64,000 nt of DNA, from the NCBI RefSeq assembly GCF_001889265.1, contig NZ_CP018151.1:1054001-1118000 (forward strand). The letters are read 5' to 3'. A program made the translations under genes and the position numbers. Below the pieces are notes generated by a model. It searched no databases. It was not told the DNA's origin and worked only from the letters and a program-made list of their open reading frames with translations. Source of the stretch: Microbacterium sp. 1.5R (lineage in GTDB: Bacteria; Actinomycetota; Actinomycetes; Actinomycetales; Microbacteriaceae). Shown here piece after piece: positions 53,301 through 63,984 of this stretch (position 1 is the stretch's first letter; the number at the start of each line of letters is the position of its first letter).

Positions 53301-53459
53301 GCCGCGATCTGCGAGAGGCTTCGCGAGCTCGGCGTGATCGTGCTCACCACCTCGGAGCGCTCGAACGTGCTGAAGATCAAACCCCCGCTCTGTCTGTCGG
53401 TCGAGAGCGCCGACCATGTCGTCGCGATGCTCGACCGCGTGCTCACCGAGGGCTGGTGA
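50352..53459 (+). CDS. Kinase - degenerate LytM-like - class III PLP aminotransferase/phospho-lyase fusion
   Basis: A 1035-residue three-part protein. Residues 1 to about 340 are an APH-fold small-molecule kinase with the catalytic loop HGDLTDDN (His202, Asp204) and metal site DLGDLG. About 345-400 is a repetitive Thr-Pro-Asp/Pro-Asp-Val linker. About 400-590 resembles the M23/LytM domain found here in homologues but lacks its zinc His residues. About 600-1035 is a class III PLP enzyme with NSGSEAVD, DEVQVGFGR and PLP-Lys877 (TIAKPMGNG). Kinase plus phospho-lyase relatives act on hydroxylysine and phosphoethanolamine, so phosphorylation then elimination of an amino alcohol is plausible. GTGA overlap upstream. 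Confidence 0.85.
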   Translation: MSDGAGLVRPDISTEDAALIARDCYGVDAQASELGSNQDRNFVLIEPDGSRSVLRVDNPVFGDDARAAQHAALDAYRAAGVRVPTVLPGLDGELTQRWRGFAVRRSEFAEGEPMVDAGYLAPVVLGEFGTLAAASVNALAGLVHPGLDREQMWDMRVAYEQIIALAPAVTEAELRVRVRTAADEAHAAVSTVAAGLPVQPIHGDLTDDNATGMRGADSRLHPHTVLDLGDLGLGWRVAELAVCVSSMLHHEPERPLRALDTVAAFHADAPLTRDEAVAVWPLVVLRAALLVASGWRQLAIDGDNDYARERIEGEQAIFDAATAVPLAEMSEHVLARLGFASPEFEMSDAETPDETPDAGTPDAGTPDETPDAGTPDAGTPDAEIPGDAPDVPDAPDVPDASRRELSMLLPDLDGRVLLVDPGIEAEGLDAGRWSHPDAEAILVAEAHAAGARAAVVPYGVFRLTRTTVDAVSAAATWPVETEVHVAPGPSSRLVAPTAGELKITDDGVHIELDGGWRLALRGTDIEPNRSGRVERGESIGRLAASFENRTMVIGLTRGDAPPLRSPLPNPPIAARLVTPERVAAWRRFTADPAPLLGLRSAAQRDEAGQELERRERIFAAAQERYYVHPPQIERGWRHHLVDTTGRSYIDMVNNVAGLGHGHPRVAAAANRQLKTLATNSRFLFRGLAEYSERLIALMPEGSGLDTVLLVNSGSEAVDLGIRLAQAATGRRTVVALREAYHGWTMASDAVTTSAYDNPDALATRPDWVHVADVPNSFRGTHRGQDSADRYLADLAADLDRLSVEGRDPAGFVCESVLGNAGGVVLPDGYLTGAYDLVRSHGGLCIADEVQVGFGRMGSTFWGFEQSGVIPDIVTIAKPMGNGFPIGGVITSKRIADALSEQGQFFSSGGGSTLSSSVGLAVLDAMVEDDLQRNALDVGRHLAESLRALAQRHPIVGPVHGQGLYLGVELVRDPETLHPAAAEAAAICERLRELGVIVLTTSERSNVLKIKPPLCLSVESADHVVAMLDRVLTEGW
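51391..51551 (+). repeat. In-frame tandem repeats encoding a Pro-rich linker
   Basis: About seven 15-base units related to GATGCAGGGACTCCG (51391-51506), encoding TPDAG/TPDET repeats, then CCCGACGTGCCTGACGCT-type units (51510-51551) encoding PDVPDA. Unit changes keep the frame, so length variation between strains is expected. Confidence 0.8.
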
Positions 53460-53616
53460 TCGAGCGGGGTCTTCGAATCGAGTCGGTTCTCGGCATGTTA
53501 AATGCGTATTTCGAATCAGATCCGCTCTTCCGCTGACGATTCTCCGGGGTACATACTGAGCGTCAGTGTCGGACCGCCCGAAGTCCGGCCCATGCGCTGT
53601 TCCCGAAGGAGTACTC

Positions 53617-55050
53617 ATGGTCACGCCCATCAAGACGAAGCCGCTCGCGCAGGGCGGAGGAACCCTCCGCCGCAATCTCGGCCTCTGGGCGATCGTCGGT
53701 CTCGGACTCGGCTACATGACACCGACCGTCGTCTTCGACACGTTCGGCATGGTGGCTCGCGACACCGACAACGTCGTCCCTGCGGCCTACCTCGTCGCCC
53801 TCGTCGTGATGGTGTTCACCGCCATCAGCTACGGCAAGATCTCCCGCGCCATCCCGAGCGCCGGGTCTGCGTACACGTACGTCCGTGAGTCGATCCACCC
53901 GAACCTCGGGTTCATGGTCGGCTGGACCTCGCTCATCGACTATGTGCTGCTCCCGATGGTCAACTGCCTCATCATCCGCAGCTACCTCGAAGCGCTCTTC
54001 CCCGACATCCCCGGCTGGATCTGGGTCGTGCTGTACTGCATCCTCGTCACGAGCATCATCTACATGACGATGCGCGGCACCTCGAACATGAACATGATCC
54101 TGCTCGTGTTCTCGATCGTCGTGATGGTCGTGTTCGTCGTCATGGTCGTCGCGCAGCTGATGCGCGGCGAAGGAGCGGGCACGATCGCATCGGCCGCGCC
54201 TTTCATCCACGACGGTGCGACGATCGGCGCGGTGCTCATGGGCGCGACGATCGTCTGCTTCTCGTTCATCGGGTTCGACGCCGTGACGATGTACGCCGAG
54301 GAGGCGAAGGATCCGAAGACGATGCCCAAGGCGATCCTGCTGACCGTGCTGCTCGGCGGCGCGATCTTCCTCGTCGCCGCGTACGTCACGCAGCTGCGCT
54401 TCCCCGACTGGAACGAGTTCGCACCCGGTGGCGACATGCAGTACGTCGAGGATTCGACGCTGCCGATCATCGGAAACCTCGTCGGGGGCAACGTGCTCAT
54501 GGCCGTGCTGACCGCCGCCGGCTTCTGCGCCACGCTCGCCTCGGGTCTCGCCTCGCACGCATCCGTCTCGCGGATGCTGCTCGTGATGGGTCGCAACAAC
54601 GTCCTTCCGCAGAAGGCCTTCGGCTACATCAACCCGTGCACCCACACGCCCACCTTCAACATCGTGCTGGTCGGCGCGATCTCGCTGCTCGCGATCCCGT
54701 TCACCCTCGAGCTGATCGCGGCGTGGATCAACTACGGCGCCCTGATCGCGTTCACCTTCGTCAACATCTCGGTGATCGCCTGGTTCGCTGTGCGCAAGGG
54801 GCGGCGCCACACACCGCGCGACATCTTCTCGTACATCGTGATGCCGGGCATCGGCATGCTCCTCACGGGTCTGCTGTGGGTGAACCTGCACTCCGACGCC
54901 CTGACAGGGGGACTCATCTGGACCGCTCTCGGCCTGATCTACCTCGCCGTGATCACGAAGGGGTTCCGCAAGAAGGTGGTCGCGTTCGATGAGAACCAGG
55001 CGGTGACCGGGTTCAACAAGGTCGTGAAGGTGCCGGTCGACGAGAACTGA
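53617..55050 (+). CDS. APC-superfamily permease (putrescine/amine importer type)
   Basis: A 477-residue, 12-helix permease. It has GTLRRNLGLWAIVGLGLGYM at the start, the SAGSAYTYVRESIHPNLGFM loop after helix 2 and FSFIGFDAVTMYAEEAKDP in helix 6, the pattern of PuuP-like putrescine and amino acid importers. GAAGGAG precedes the ATG; upstream in-frame sequence to 53566 is not conserved. It lies 157 bases after the kinase-PLP fusion in the same direction and ends at a strong terminator, so it probably supplies that enzyme's amine or amino alcohol substrate. Confidence 0.9.
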   Translation: MVTPIKTKPLAQGGGTLRRNLGLWAIVGLGLGYMTPTVVFDTFGMVARDTDNVVPAAYLVALVVMVFTAISYGKISRAIPSAGSAYTYVRESIHPNLGFMVGWTSLIDYVLLPMVNCLIIRSYLEALFPDIPGWIWVVLYCILVTSIIYMTMRGTSNMNMILLVFSIVVMVVFVVMVVAQLMRGEGAGTIASAAPFIHDGATIGAVLMGATIVCFSFIGFDAVTMYAEEAKDPKTMPKAILLTVLLGGAIFLVAAYVTQLRFPDWNEFAPGGDMQYVEDSTLPIIGNLVGGNVLMAVLTAAGFCATLASGLASHASVSRMLLVMGRNNVLPQKAFGYINPCTHTPTFNIVLVGAISLLAIPFTLELIAAWINYGALIAFTFVNISVIAWFAVRKGRRHTPRDIFSYIVMPGIGMLLTGLLWVNLHSDALTGGLIWTALGLIYLAVITKGFRKKVVAFDENQAVTGFNKVVKVPVDEN

Positions 55051-55072
55051 GCACCTCAGGCGTAGAGACGCG

Positions 55073-55107
55073 CAAGAGCCGCCTGCCCGGGAGGGAGGCG
55101 GCTCTTG
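55073..55107. terminator. Bidirectional terminator between permease and gdhA
   Basis: CAAGAGCCGCCT (55073-55084) pairs perfectly with AGGCGGCTCTTG (55096-55107), eleven-base loop, 22 bases after the permease stop and 28 from the end of convergent gdhA. Confidence 0.85.
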
Positions 55108-55134
55108 TGTCGTGCGCAGTGGGTGCGACTCCGG

Positions 55135-56583
<1,449 letters not shown>

Positions 56584-56656
56584 TCACTCTAGCGGGCACG
56601 CCGACGTGAGCACCTTCACACCGGCATGCGCTTGTTCGGGGACGACGACGCGGGGG

Positions 56657-59344
56657 TCACCCGGTGTTCTGGAGGCCCGCCGCGACGCCGCTCACCGAGA
56701 GCAGCAGCAGTCGCCGCTGCTCGTCGTCGGCACCCGAGCCGGTCGCCTCGGCCGGGTCGCGCAGTGCGCGGAGGGCGCGCAGCTGCAGCAGCGACAGGGC
56801 GTCGACGTACGGAGTGCGCAGCTGCACGGCGCGCTGCAGGATCGGCTTGTTCTCGAGCAGGCCCACGCCGCCGGTGAGACGGATGACCCACTCGCGCGTC
56901 AGCGACAGCTCGTCGAGCACGAGCTGCGCGAGATCGTCCCGATCGCCGAGGGCGAGGTACTGGCGGGCGATGCGCTCATCGGTCTTCGCGAGGCTCATGG
57001 CGACGTTGTCGATCATGGTGCGCAGCAGCGGCCAGTCGCGATAGGCCTCGGCGAGACGGGCCTCGTCGCCGACGGCGGCGAGAGCGGTTCCGAGTCCGAA
57101 CCAGCCGGCGAGGTTGATGCGGGCCTGGGTCCAGGCGAAGACCCACGGGATCGCGCGCAGGTCTTCCAGCGACTCGACCGACAGCCCGCGTCGAGCCGGG
57201 CGGGAGCCCAGGGCGAGCAGGCCGATCTCCTCGAGAGGGGTGACCGTGGCGAACCAGGGGGCGAAGCCCTCCGCCTTGACGAGCGAGAAGAAGCGCTCGC
57301 GCGACGAGGTGTCCATGACGGCGGCGATGTCGGCGAAGCGTGCGGCGGCGTCGCTCGTGTGCTTCTCGACGGACGGCGACGAGGCGAGCAGCGTCGCCGC
57401 GGCGACCTGATCGATGTGGCGCATCGCGATGGCCGGCTCGCCGTAGCGCGCGAAGATGACCTCGCCCTGCTCGGTGAGCTTGAAGCGACCGTCGACCGAG
57501 TGCGGTGGCTGAGCGAGGATGGCCGAGTTGGCGGGTCCGCCGCCTCGGCCCAGAGCACCGCCGCGACCATGGAACAGGGTCAATTCGATGTCGGAGTCTT
57601 TGGCCCACTGCGCGATCTTCTCCTGCGCCTCGTACAGGGCGAGGTTCGCGGCGACCGGGCCGACGTCCTTCGACGAGTCGGAGTAGCCGAGCATGACCTC
57701 GAGCCGGTTGCCCGTCGCGGCGAGGCGTTCCTGGAACTCCGGGAACGTCACGGCCTCCGCGAGGATGGCGGGCGCCGCCTGCAGGTCGGCGAAGGTCTCG
57801 AACAGGGGAACGACGTCGAGCACGGGGGCGTCGTCGCCCAGCGCGTGCCTCGCGAGCGCATACACGTTCGCGAGGTCGGACGCCGACTGAGTGAACGACA
57901 CGACATAGCGGCCGGCAGCCCGCAGGCCGCGGTCGCGCTGGATCTCGGCGATCACGCGGAAGACCTCGAGCACCTCCTCGGTCTGCGCGCTGATCGCGTC
58001 GCCGCTGGAGAGCTCCGAGAGCGCCTTGCGGTGCACCTGCGAGTGCTGACGCACCTCGAGCTCGGTCAGATGGAAGCCGTAGGTCTCCACCTGCCAGATG
58101 AGGTGCTGCACGCCGCCGAACGCATGGCGCTTCGCGCCCGCATCCGCCAGCGACGACTGCACCGTGCGCAGGTCGTCGAGCAGCTCCTCGGGGCGCGAGT
58201 AGCGCTGCTCCTCGCCGCGGCGGGTGGCCGCGACACGGTGGGCGAGGGCGAGCAGCACGCGGCGGTGCGGCTCACCGGGGGAGCGGGCGCCCAGCTCCTC
58301 GGCGACGCGCGGCTCAGCGGCGGCGAAGGCCTCCCACAGAGCCGTGACTCCTGCGCTCGCAGGGGTGTCCTCGGCGTCGAGCGTGAGGGCGCGGCCGATG
58401 CGCTCGAGTGCGCGCTCCAGTCCGCGCAGCACGTGGTCGGACGCGATCTGCGACGCCTCACGGGTGACGGATGCGGTCACGAACGGGTTGCCGTCGCGGT
58501 CGCCGCCGACCCAGGACCCGATGCGCACGAACGCGGGCACGACCGGAGCGCTCGAGCCGGAGTCGTCGCCGCGGAGTGCGTCGTCGATGCGCCGGTACAC
58601 GTGCGGCACGGTGGTGAACAGGGTCTCGTCGAACACGCCCACGACCGTGCGCACCTCGTCGGTCGGCGAGGGCTTCTCGGCGCGGAGCGGCGCGGTGCGC
58701 CAGAGGGTGTCGATCTCCTCCAGCATCCTCCGGCGCGCGCGGTGCTCCTCCGACCCGCCCTCGCTCGCGGCGTCGTGCTGGGTGAGCAGCTCGGAGAGGC
58801 GGCGGATGCTCGACGACACCGCGCGACGGCGTGCCTCGGTCGGGTGGGCGGTGAACACCGGGTGGAAGCGCAGGCCCTCGAGACGGCGGAGCGCCTCGTC
58901 GTCACCGACCTCCGTCTTCAGACGCGCATAGGCGGTGGCGACGGTGTCGGCCGCATCCTCGCGGCCCGGCTGGCCGGCCCGCTCGCGGAGCACCCGCACG
59001 CGCTGGTGCTCCTCGGCGAGATTGACGAGGTGGAAGTAGCAGGTGAACGCCCGGGCGACCTCGTCGGCGCGCGCGATGCTGAACGACTCGGCGATCGCGG
59101 CCGCCCGATCGAAGGCGTCGGAGGTCTCTTCGTCATAGGCCTGGATCGTCGCCAGCCGCAGCCGCTCGACGTCCTCGAAGAGGTCGTCACCGCCTGCTTC
59201 GCGCAGTACCTGGCCGAGAAGGGCGCCGAGCATTCTGACATCGGTGCGCATGGCATCCGGAATGCCGCGGCCCGCTTCGAAACGGCCGATGATGCGGATG
59301 GCCGAGGTGTCAGTGGGCTCGGGGAAGGCGTGTTCGGGGGTCAC
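56657..59344 (-). CDS. ppc: Phosphoenolpyruvate carboxylase
   Basis: An 895-residue PEP carboxylase, producing oxaloacetate from PEP and bicarbonate. Catalytic segments are present: VFTAHPTEARRR (His), GSWVGGDRDGNPFV, the mobile loop FHGRGGALGRGGGP, and the C-terminal GLQNTG end. The GTG at 59344 is chosen because TACTCT stands exactly six bases before it; ATGs at 59386 and 59416 in the same frame lack support. It replenishes the citric acid cycle, opposite in direction to pckG at 24.7 kb. Divergent from nhaA. Confidence 0.95.
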   Translation of the reverse strand: MTPEHAFPEPTDTSAIRIIGRFEAGRGIPDAMRTDVRMLGALLGQVLREAGGDDLFEDVERLRLATIQAYDEETSDAFDRAAAIAESFSIARADEVARAFTCYFHLVNLAEEHQRVRVLRERAGQPGREDAADTVATAYARLKTEVGDDEALRRLEGLRFHPVFTAHPTEARRRAVSSSIRRLSELLTQHDAASEGGSEEHRARRRMLEEIDTLWRTAPLRAEKPSPTDEVRTVVGVFDETLFTTVPHVYRRIDDALRGDDSGSSAPVVPAFVRIGSWVGGDRDGNPFVTASVTREASQIASDHVLRGLERALERIGRALTLDAEDTPASAGVTALWEAFAAAEPRVAEELGARSPGEPHRRVLLALAHRVAATRRGEEQRYSRPEELLDDLRTVQSSLADAGAKRHAFGGVQHLIWQVETYGFHLTELEVRQHSQVHRKALSELSSGDAISAQTEEVLEVFRVIAEIQRDRGLRAAGRYVVSFTQSASDLANVYALARHALGDDAPVLDVVPLFETFADLQAAPAILAEAVTFPEFQERLAATGNRLEVMLGYSDSSKDVGPVAANLALYEAQEKIAQWAKDSDIELTLFHGRGGALGRGGGPANSAILAQPPHSVDGRFKLTEQGEVIFARYGEPAIAMRHIDQVAAATLLASSPSVEKHTSDAAARFADIAAVMDTSSRERFFSLVKAEGFAPWFATVTPLEEIGLLALGSRPARRGLSVESLEDLRAIPWVFAWTQARINLAGWFGLGTALAAVGDEARLAEAYRDWPLLRTMIDNVAMSLAKTDERIARQYLALGDRDDLAQLVLDELSLTREWVIRLTGGVGLLENKPILQRAVQLRTPYVDALSLLQLRALRALRDPAEATGSGADDEQRRLLLLSVSGVAAGLQNTG

Positions 59345-59350
59345 CGTTCG

Positions 59351-59356
59351 AGAGTA
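59351..59356 (-). promoter_or_regulatory. Predicted -10 box of a leaderless promoter (ppc)
   Basis: TACTCT, six bases, then GTG at 59344; it decides the ppc start. Confidence 0.55.
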
Positions 59357-59430
59357 TCCCGGGTCGGGGTCGTGCTCTGAACGCATGACGATGTGAGACG
59401 TGCGGGGCGCTCGCAACTACCATGGGGGCG

Positions 59431-60597
<1,167 letters not shown>

Positions 60598-60634
60598 CCG
60601 CGAGGCGACCCGAGTGGCGTTCGAAGGAGGACCG

Positions 60635-61297
60635 GTGAGTGCAGAGCCCGCCCGCGACCCGCTGCGCGCCGCAGCCGAGACGATGCGCGAGGTCCGGAAT
60701 CGCTGCGTCTGGTCGCAGCAGATCACCCATCGTGATCTCGTGCCGTATCTCATCGAGGAGTCGCACGAGGTGATCGACGCCGTCGAGGACGGCTCACGGG
60801 CCGACCTGCGTGAGGAGCTCGGCGACCTGCTCTGGCAGGTGCTGTTCCACGCCGCGATCGCCGCGCAGGACCCCGACGACCCGTTCGACATCGACGATGT
60901 CGCGGCCACGCTCACCGAGAAGATGGTGCGGCGGCATCCTCACGTCTTCGCGGACGAGGTCGCGACGACCCCTGAAGAGGTCCTGGTGCACTGGAACGCC
61001 GCGAAGGCGGCGGAGAAACGCGCGAGACGCAGCGTCCTCGACGGGATCCCGCGCGGTATGCCGGCGCTCGCGCTGGCACAGAAGGTCGCCGGTCGAGCCG
61101 AGGGGGCCGGCGTCGTCGTCGCCCGGACCGACGCGGACGGGGCTGGACCGGCGCCCTCCTCGGAAGCAGAGCTCGGCGACGCACTTCTCCGCCTCGTGGC
61201 GGTCGCGCGCGCCGAGGGCTGGGATGCCGAACGAGCGCTGCGCGAACGGCTCCGAGCGGTCGAGGCCGAGGTCCGCGAGGCGGAATCCGAAGCCTGA
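60635..61297 (+). CDS. mazG: Nucleoside triphosphate pyrophosphohydrolase
   Basis: A 220-residue all-alpha NTP pyrophosphatase that hydrolyses (possibly non-canonical) NTPs to NMP and PPi. The metal site is EESHEVIDA with EELGDLLWQV, the ExxE-ExxD pattern of MazG. The N-terminal domain is well conserved; the C-terminal half is shorter and more variable than in E. coli MazG (263 residues). AAGGAGG precedes the GTG start. It sits 37 bases behind nhaA and 38 before hisS. Confidence 0.92.
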   Translation: MSAEPARDPLRAAAETMREVRNRCVWSQQITHRDLVPYLIEESHEVIDAVEDGSRADLREELGDLLWQVLFHAAIAAQDPDDPFDIDDVAATLTEKMVRRHPHVFADEVATTPEEVLVHWNAAKAAEKRARRSVLDGIPRGMPALALAQKVAGRAEGAGVVVARTDADGAGPAPSSEAELGDALLRLVAVARAEGWDAERALRERLRAVEAEVREAESEA

Positions 61298-61335
61298 GTC
61301 CACGGCCTGGCCCGCCGACCTGGAAAGATGGAGGC

Positions 61336-62613
61336 GTGGCTACTGTGAACCCGCCGCGCGGAATGCGCGACATCCTCCCCGCCGACAAGGCTCGCCGCGA
61401 GCGCGTCCTCTCCGTGATCCGTGATCGTTACCGCTCGCACGGGTTCGACGAGATCGAGACACCGGCGCTCGAGGAGTACTCGCGATTGCACGCCGGCATC
61501 GGCGGCGACAACGAGAAGCTCGCCTACAATGTGCTGCGCCGCGGCCTCGATGCGGATGCCATCCGCGACGCCGCCGACGACCAGGGCGCCCTGGCCGACC
61601 TCGGTCTGCGATACGACCTCACGGTTCCGCTCGCGCGCTTCTACGCGAGCAATCGCGCTCAGCTCCCCGGTGTGTTCCGCGCGATCCAGATCGGTCCGGT
61701 CTGGCGTGCTGAGCGACCGCAGAAGGGGCGCTACCGCCAGTTCGTGCAGTGCGACATCGACATCATCGGCGACGACTCGTCGCGCGCGGAGGCCGAGCTC
61801 ATGGTCGCCTCGCTCGATGCGGTCGACGCACTGGGTCTCGAGGGCGCCACCGTGCGCATCAACGACCGCCGTGCGCTGGACTGGATGCTCGACAGCTTCG
61901 GCTTCACGGGCGACGAACGTCCCGGGGTCCTCATCACGATCGACAAGCTCGACAAGATCGGGCCCGACGGCGTCGCCGCCGAGCTGCGCGAGCGCGGTTC
62001 GGCGCCATCGGCCGTCGACGCGTTCGAAGTCTTCCTCCTGCGCCCGCAGACCATGGAGTACAACCCCTTCGGCGAACGTCAGATCCGCAAGGCGCTTCCC
62101 GACGGTGCCCCGGACGAGATCGTCGGACACCTCGTCGCGATCGGCGAGGCCGTCGCCGCCGGCCGAGGCGCGACCGACATCCCGCTGGTCTTCGACCCGT
62201 TCCTCGTGCGCGGCATGGGCTACTACACGGGCACGATCTTCGAGCTGGCCCACCCTTCGGTGTCGTACTCGCTCGGCGGCGGCGGTCGCTATGACGGCAT
62301 GATCGGCCGCTTCCTCGGCCAGCAGGTCCCTGCCGTCGGGTTCTCGCTGGGCTTCGAGCGCCTCGTCGACCTCGTGACGGCGGGCGCGGATGCCGGCGAG
62401 CGCGCCGTCGTGCTCATCCATGACGCCGACGTGCCGGTCGCCGAGCTCGTCATGCACAAGGCGGGTCTCGTGGGCTCCGGGGCGCGAGTGCGGCTGGAAC
62501 GGCGCACGAAGAACGTGAAAGCCCTGCTCGAGCGCTCGGCCGCCGACGGATACACGGAGTTCGCGACCGTGTCGTCGGGCACCTCGCAGCTGGAGCTCAA
62601 GCCCCTCTTCTGA
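61336..62613 (+). CDS. hisS: Histidine--tRNA ligase
   Basis: A 425-residue class II aminoacyl-tRNA synthetase. Motif 1 begins after RGMRDILPADKARRERVL; motif 2 includes RAIQIGPVWRAERPQKGRYR with the REFxQ-equivalent FVQCDIDIIG; histidine-specific motifs appear as LVRGMGYYTG and SLGGGGRYDGM; motif 3 is VGFSLGFERL. The C-terminal anticodon domain follows. GGAGG lies before the GTG start. Essential, and probably in one unit with mazG. Confidence 0.96.
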   Translation: MATVNPPRGMRDILPADKARRERVLSVIRDRYRSHGFDEIETPALEEYSRLHAGIGGDNEKLAYNVLRRGLDADAIRDAADDQGALADLGLRYDLTVPLARFYASNRAQLPGVFRAIQIGPVWRAERPQKGRYRQFVQCDIDIIGDDSSRAEAELMVASLDAVDALGLEGATVRINDRRALDWMLDSFGFTGDERPGVLITIDKLDKIGPDGVAAELRERGSAPSAVDAFEVFLLRPQTMEYNPFGERQIRKALPDGAPDEIVGHLVAIGEAVAAGRGATDIPLVFDPFLVRGMGYYTGTIFELAHPSVSYSLGGGGRYDGMIGRFLGQQVPAVGFSLGFERLVDLVTAGADAGERAVVLIHDADVPVAELVMHKAGLVGSGARVRLERRTKNVKALLERSAADGYTEFATVSSGTSQLELKPLF

Positions 62614-62666
62614 GTTCGGCGGATGCCGTTCACTCGGCGTTCACGCCGTTCCGGTCGAATCGGGAC

Positions 62667-63479
62667 ATGAGCCGACCGTCGTTCGTCGCCGTCGCGGCGG
62701 TGGGTGTCGCGACCGCGGTGGCCGCCGCCGGAGTCCAGGTCGTCCTCACCCGACAGGCCGCGATCGCGCGTCGACGCATCGGCAAGCCGCTCGGTGAGGA
62801 GTCGATCGACGCCGACCGCGTCTGGCGTCGTTCGCTCGACGGCATGCCGATCGATCTGCTCGTGCTCGGAGACTCGCTGGCGGCGGGCCTCGGCGCCGAG
62901 CGGCGCAAGGAGACACTGGGCGGACGACTCGCCAAGGGTCTGGCGCGACGGATGCGACGACCGGTCCATCTGCGCACGGCCGCCGTCGTCGGGTCCGAAT
63001 CGCCCGACCTCGCCGCCCAGCTCGACGCGCTGCCCGAGGACTACGCCCCGCATGTCGCCGTGATCGTGGTCGGGGGCAACGACGTGACGCACCGCATCCC
63101 CGTCGCCGTCTCGACGCAGCACCTGCGGGAGGCCGTCCGACGGCTGCGTGCTCGGGGTACGGAGGTCGTGGTCGGCACCTGTCCCGATCTCGGAGCCCTC
63201 CGCCCCGTACCGCAGCCTCTGCGGCGCCTGATGTCGAGCATGTCCCGTCGACTCGCCAGGGTACAGGCCGAGACCGCTCGTGCCGAGGGCGCGCACCCCG
63301 TCGACCTCCGCCGCGCCGTCGGCCCGATGTTCTTCGACGACCCGGAGGCGATGTTCAGCCTCGATCGCTTCCACCCGAGTCCGCTCGGCTATCGGCGCAC
63401 GGCGGAGGCACTGCTCCCGGCCGCGTGTCGGGCTGCCGAGACCGCGCTCAGCTCGCGCCGTCAGACGGGGCAGCACTGA
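62667..63479 (+). CDS. SGNH/GDSL hydrolase, membrane-anchored
   Basis: A 270-residue SGNH hydrolase. An N-terminal hydrophobic helix (residues about 4-25) suggests membrane anchoring with an external domain. The blocks are VLGDSLAAGLG (catalytic Ser), VVGGNDV (Asn) and DRFHPSPLGYR (Asp-His). Typical activity is ester or acetyl hydrolysis on lipids, sugars or wall polymers. The 3' end overlaps the convergent VOC gene by 32 bases. No clear ribosome site is seen; TCGAAT lies six bases before the ATG. Confidence 0.87.
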   Translation: MSRPSFVAVAAVGVATAVAAAGVQVVLTRQAAIARRRIGKPLGEESIDADRVWRRSLDGMPIDLLVLGDSLAAGLGAERRKETLGGRLAKGLARRMRRPVHLRTAAVVGSESPDLAAQLDALPEDYAPHVAVIVVGGNDVTHRIPVAVSTQHLREAVRRLRARGTEVVVGTCPDLGALRPVPQPLRRLMSSMSRRLARVQAETARAEGAHPVDLRRAVGPMFFDDPEAMFSLDRFHPSPLGYRRTAEALLPAACRAAETALSSRRQTGQH

Positions 63480-63972
63480 AGGACGCCGCCCAGTCGGCGA
63501 CCCGCCGTGCGCTCTCCTCGTCCGAGAGGTCTTCGACCCGGGTCATCACCGACCATCGCACGCCGAACGGATCCCGGATGCTGGCGAATCGGTCTCCCGA
63601 CACGAACGCCGACGGAGCCTCGCGCACGGTTGCGCCCGCGGCGACGGCACGCTCGACGACGGCGTCGACGTCCGAGACATAGAGGCCCATTGAGTAGCAG
63701 TCGTCGTCTCCCGACGGCGCAGAAACCAGATGATAGTCGGGGCTCGGCTCGCCCAGCTGCAGGTGGCCGAACCCGAAGTCGAGGTCCGCATGGGCGACGA
63801 CACCGCCGAACTCCGTGACATCGATGACGCGAGCGCCGAAGACGTCCCGGTAGAACTCGATCGCCTCCCGCGCCCGGGGGACCGCGAGGAAGGGAGTGAG
63901 GGAGGTCGCGCTGTTCGGTCGGCCGTCCGTCGTGTGCTCGCCGGTCACGCCGGTCCTGTTCTCGGTGCTCAT
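63448..63972 (-). CDS. VOC-family (glyoxalase-fold) protein
   Basis: A 174-residue VOC protein of the PhnB-like kind. It shows LTPFLAVPRAREAIEFYRDV, the FGARVIDV strand, the SMGLYVSDVDAVVERAVAAG second module and RDPFGVRWSV. Members are dioxygenases, isomerases or drug-binding resistance proteins; the metal residues are not clear enough to choose. TATTGT stands six bases before the ATG. The C-terminus overlaps the SGNH gene on the opposite strand by 32 bases. Confidence 0.85.
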   Translation of the reverse strand: MSTENRTGVTGEHTTDGRPNSATSLTPFLAVPRAREAIEFYRDVFGARVIDVTEFGGVVAHADLDFGFGHLQLGEPSPDYHLVSAPSGDDDCYSMGLYVSDVDAVVERAVAAGATVREAPSAFVSGDRFASIRDPFGVRWSVMTRVEDLSDEESARRVADWAASFSAAPSDGAS

Positions 63973-63978
63973 GCACCC

Positions 63979-63984
63979 ACAATA
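63979..63984 (-). promoter_or_regulatory. Predicted -10 box of a leaderless promoter (VOC gene)
   Basis: TATTGT, six bases, then ATG at 63972; the -35 region would lie at or beyond the window edge. Confidence 0.5.
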
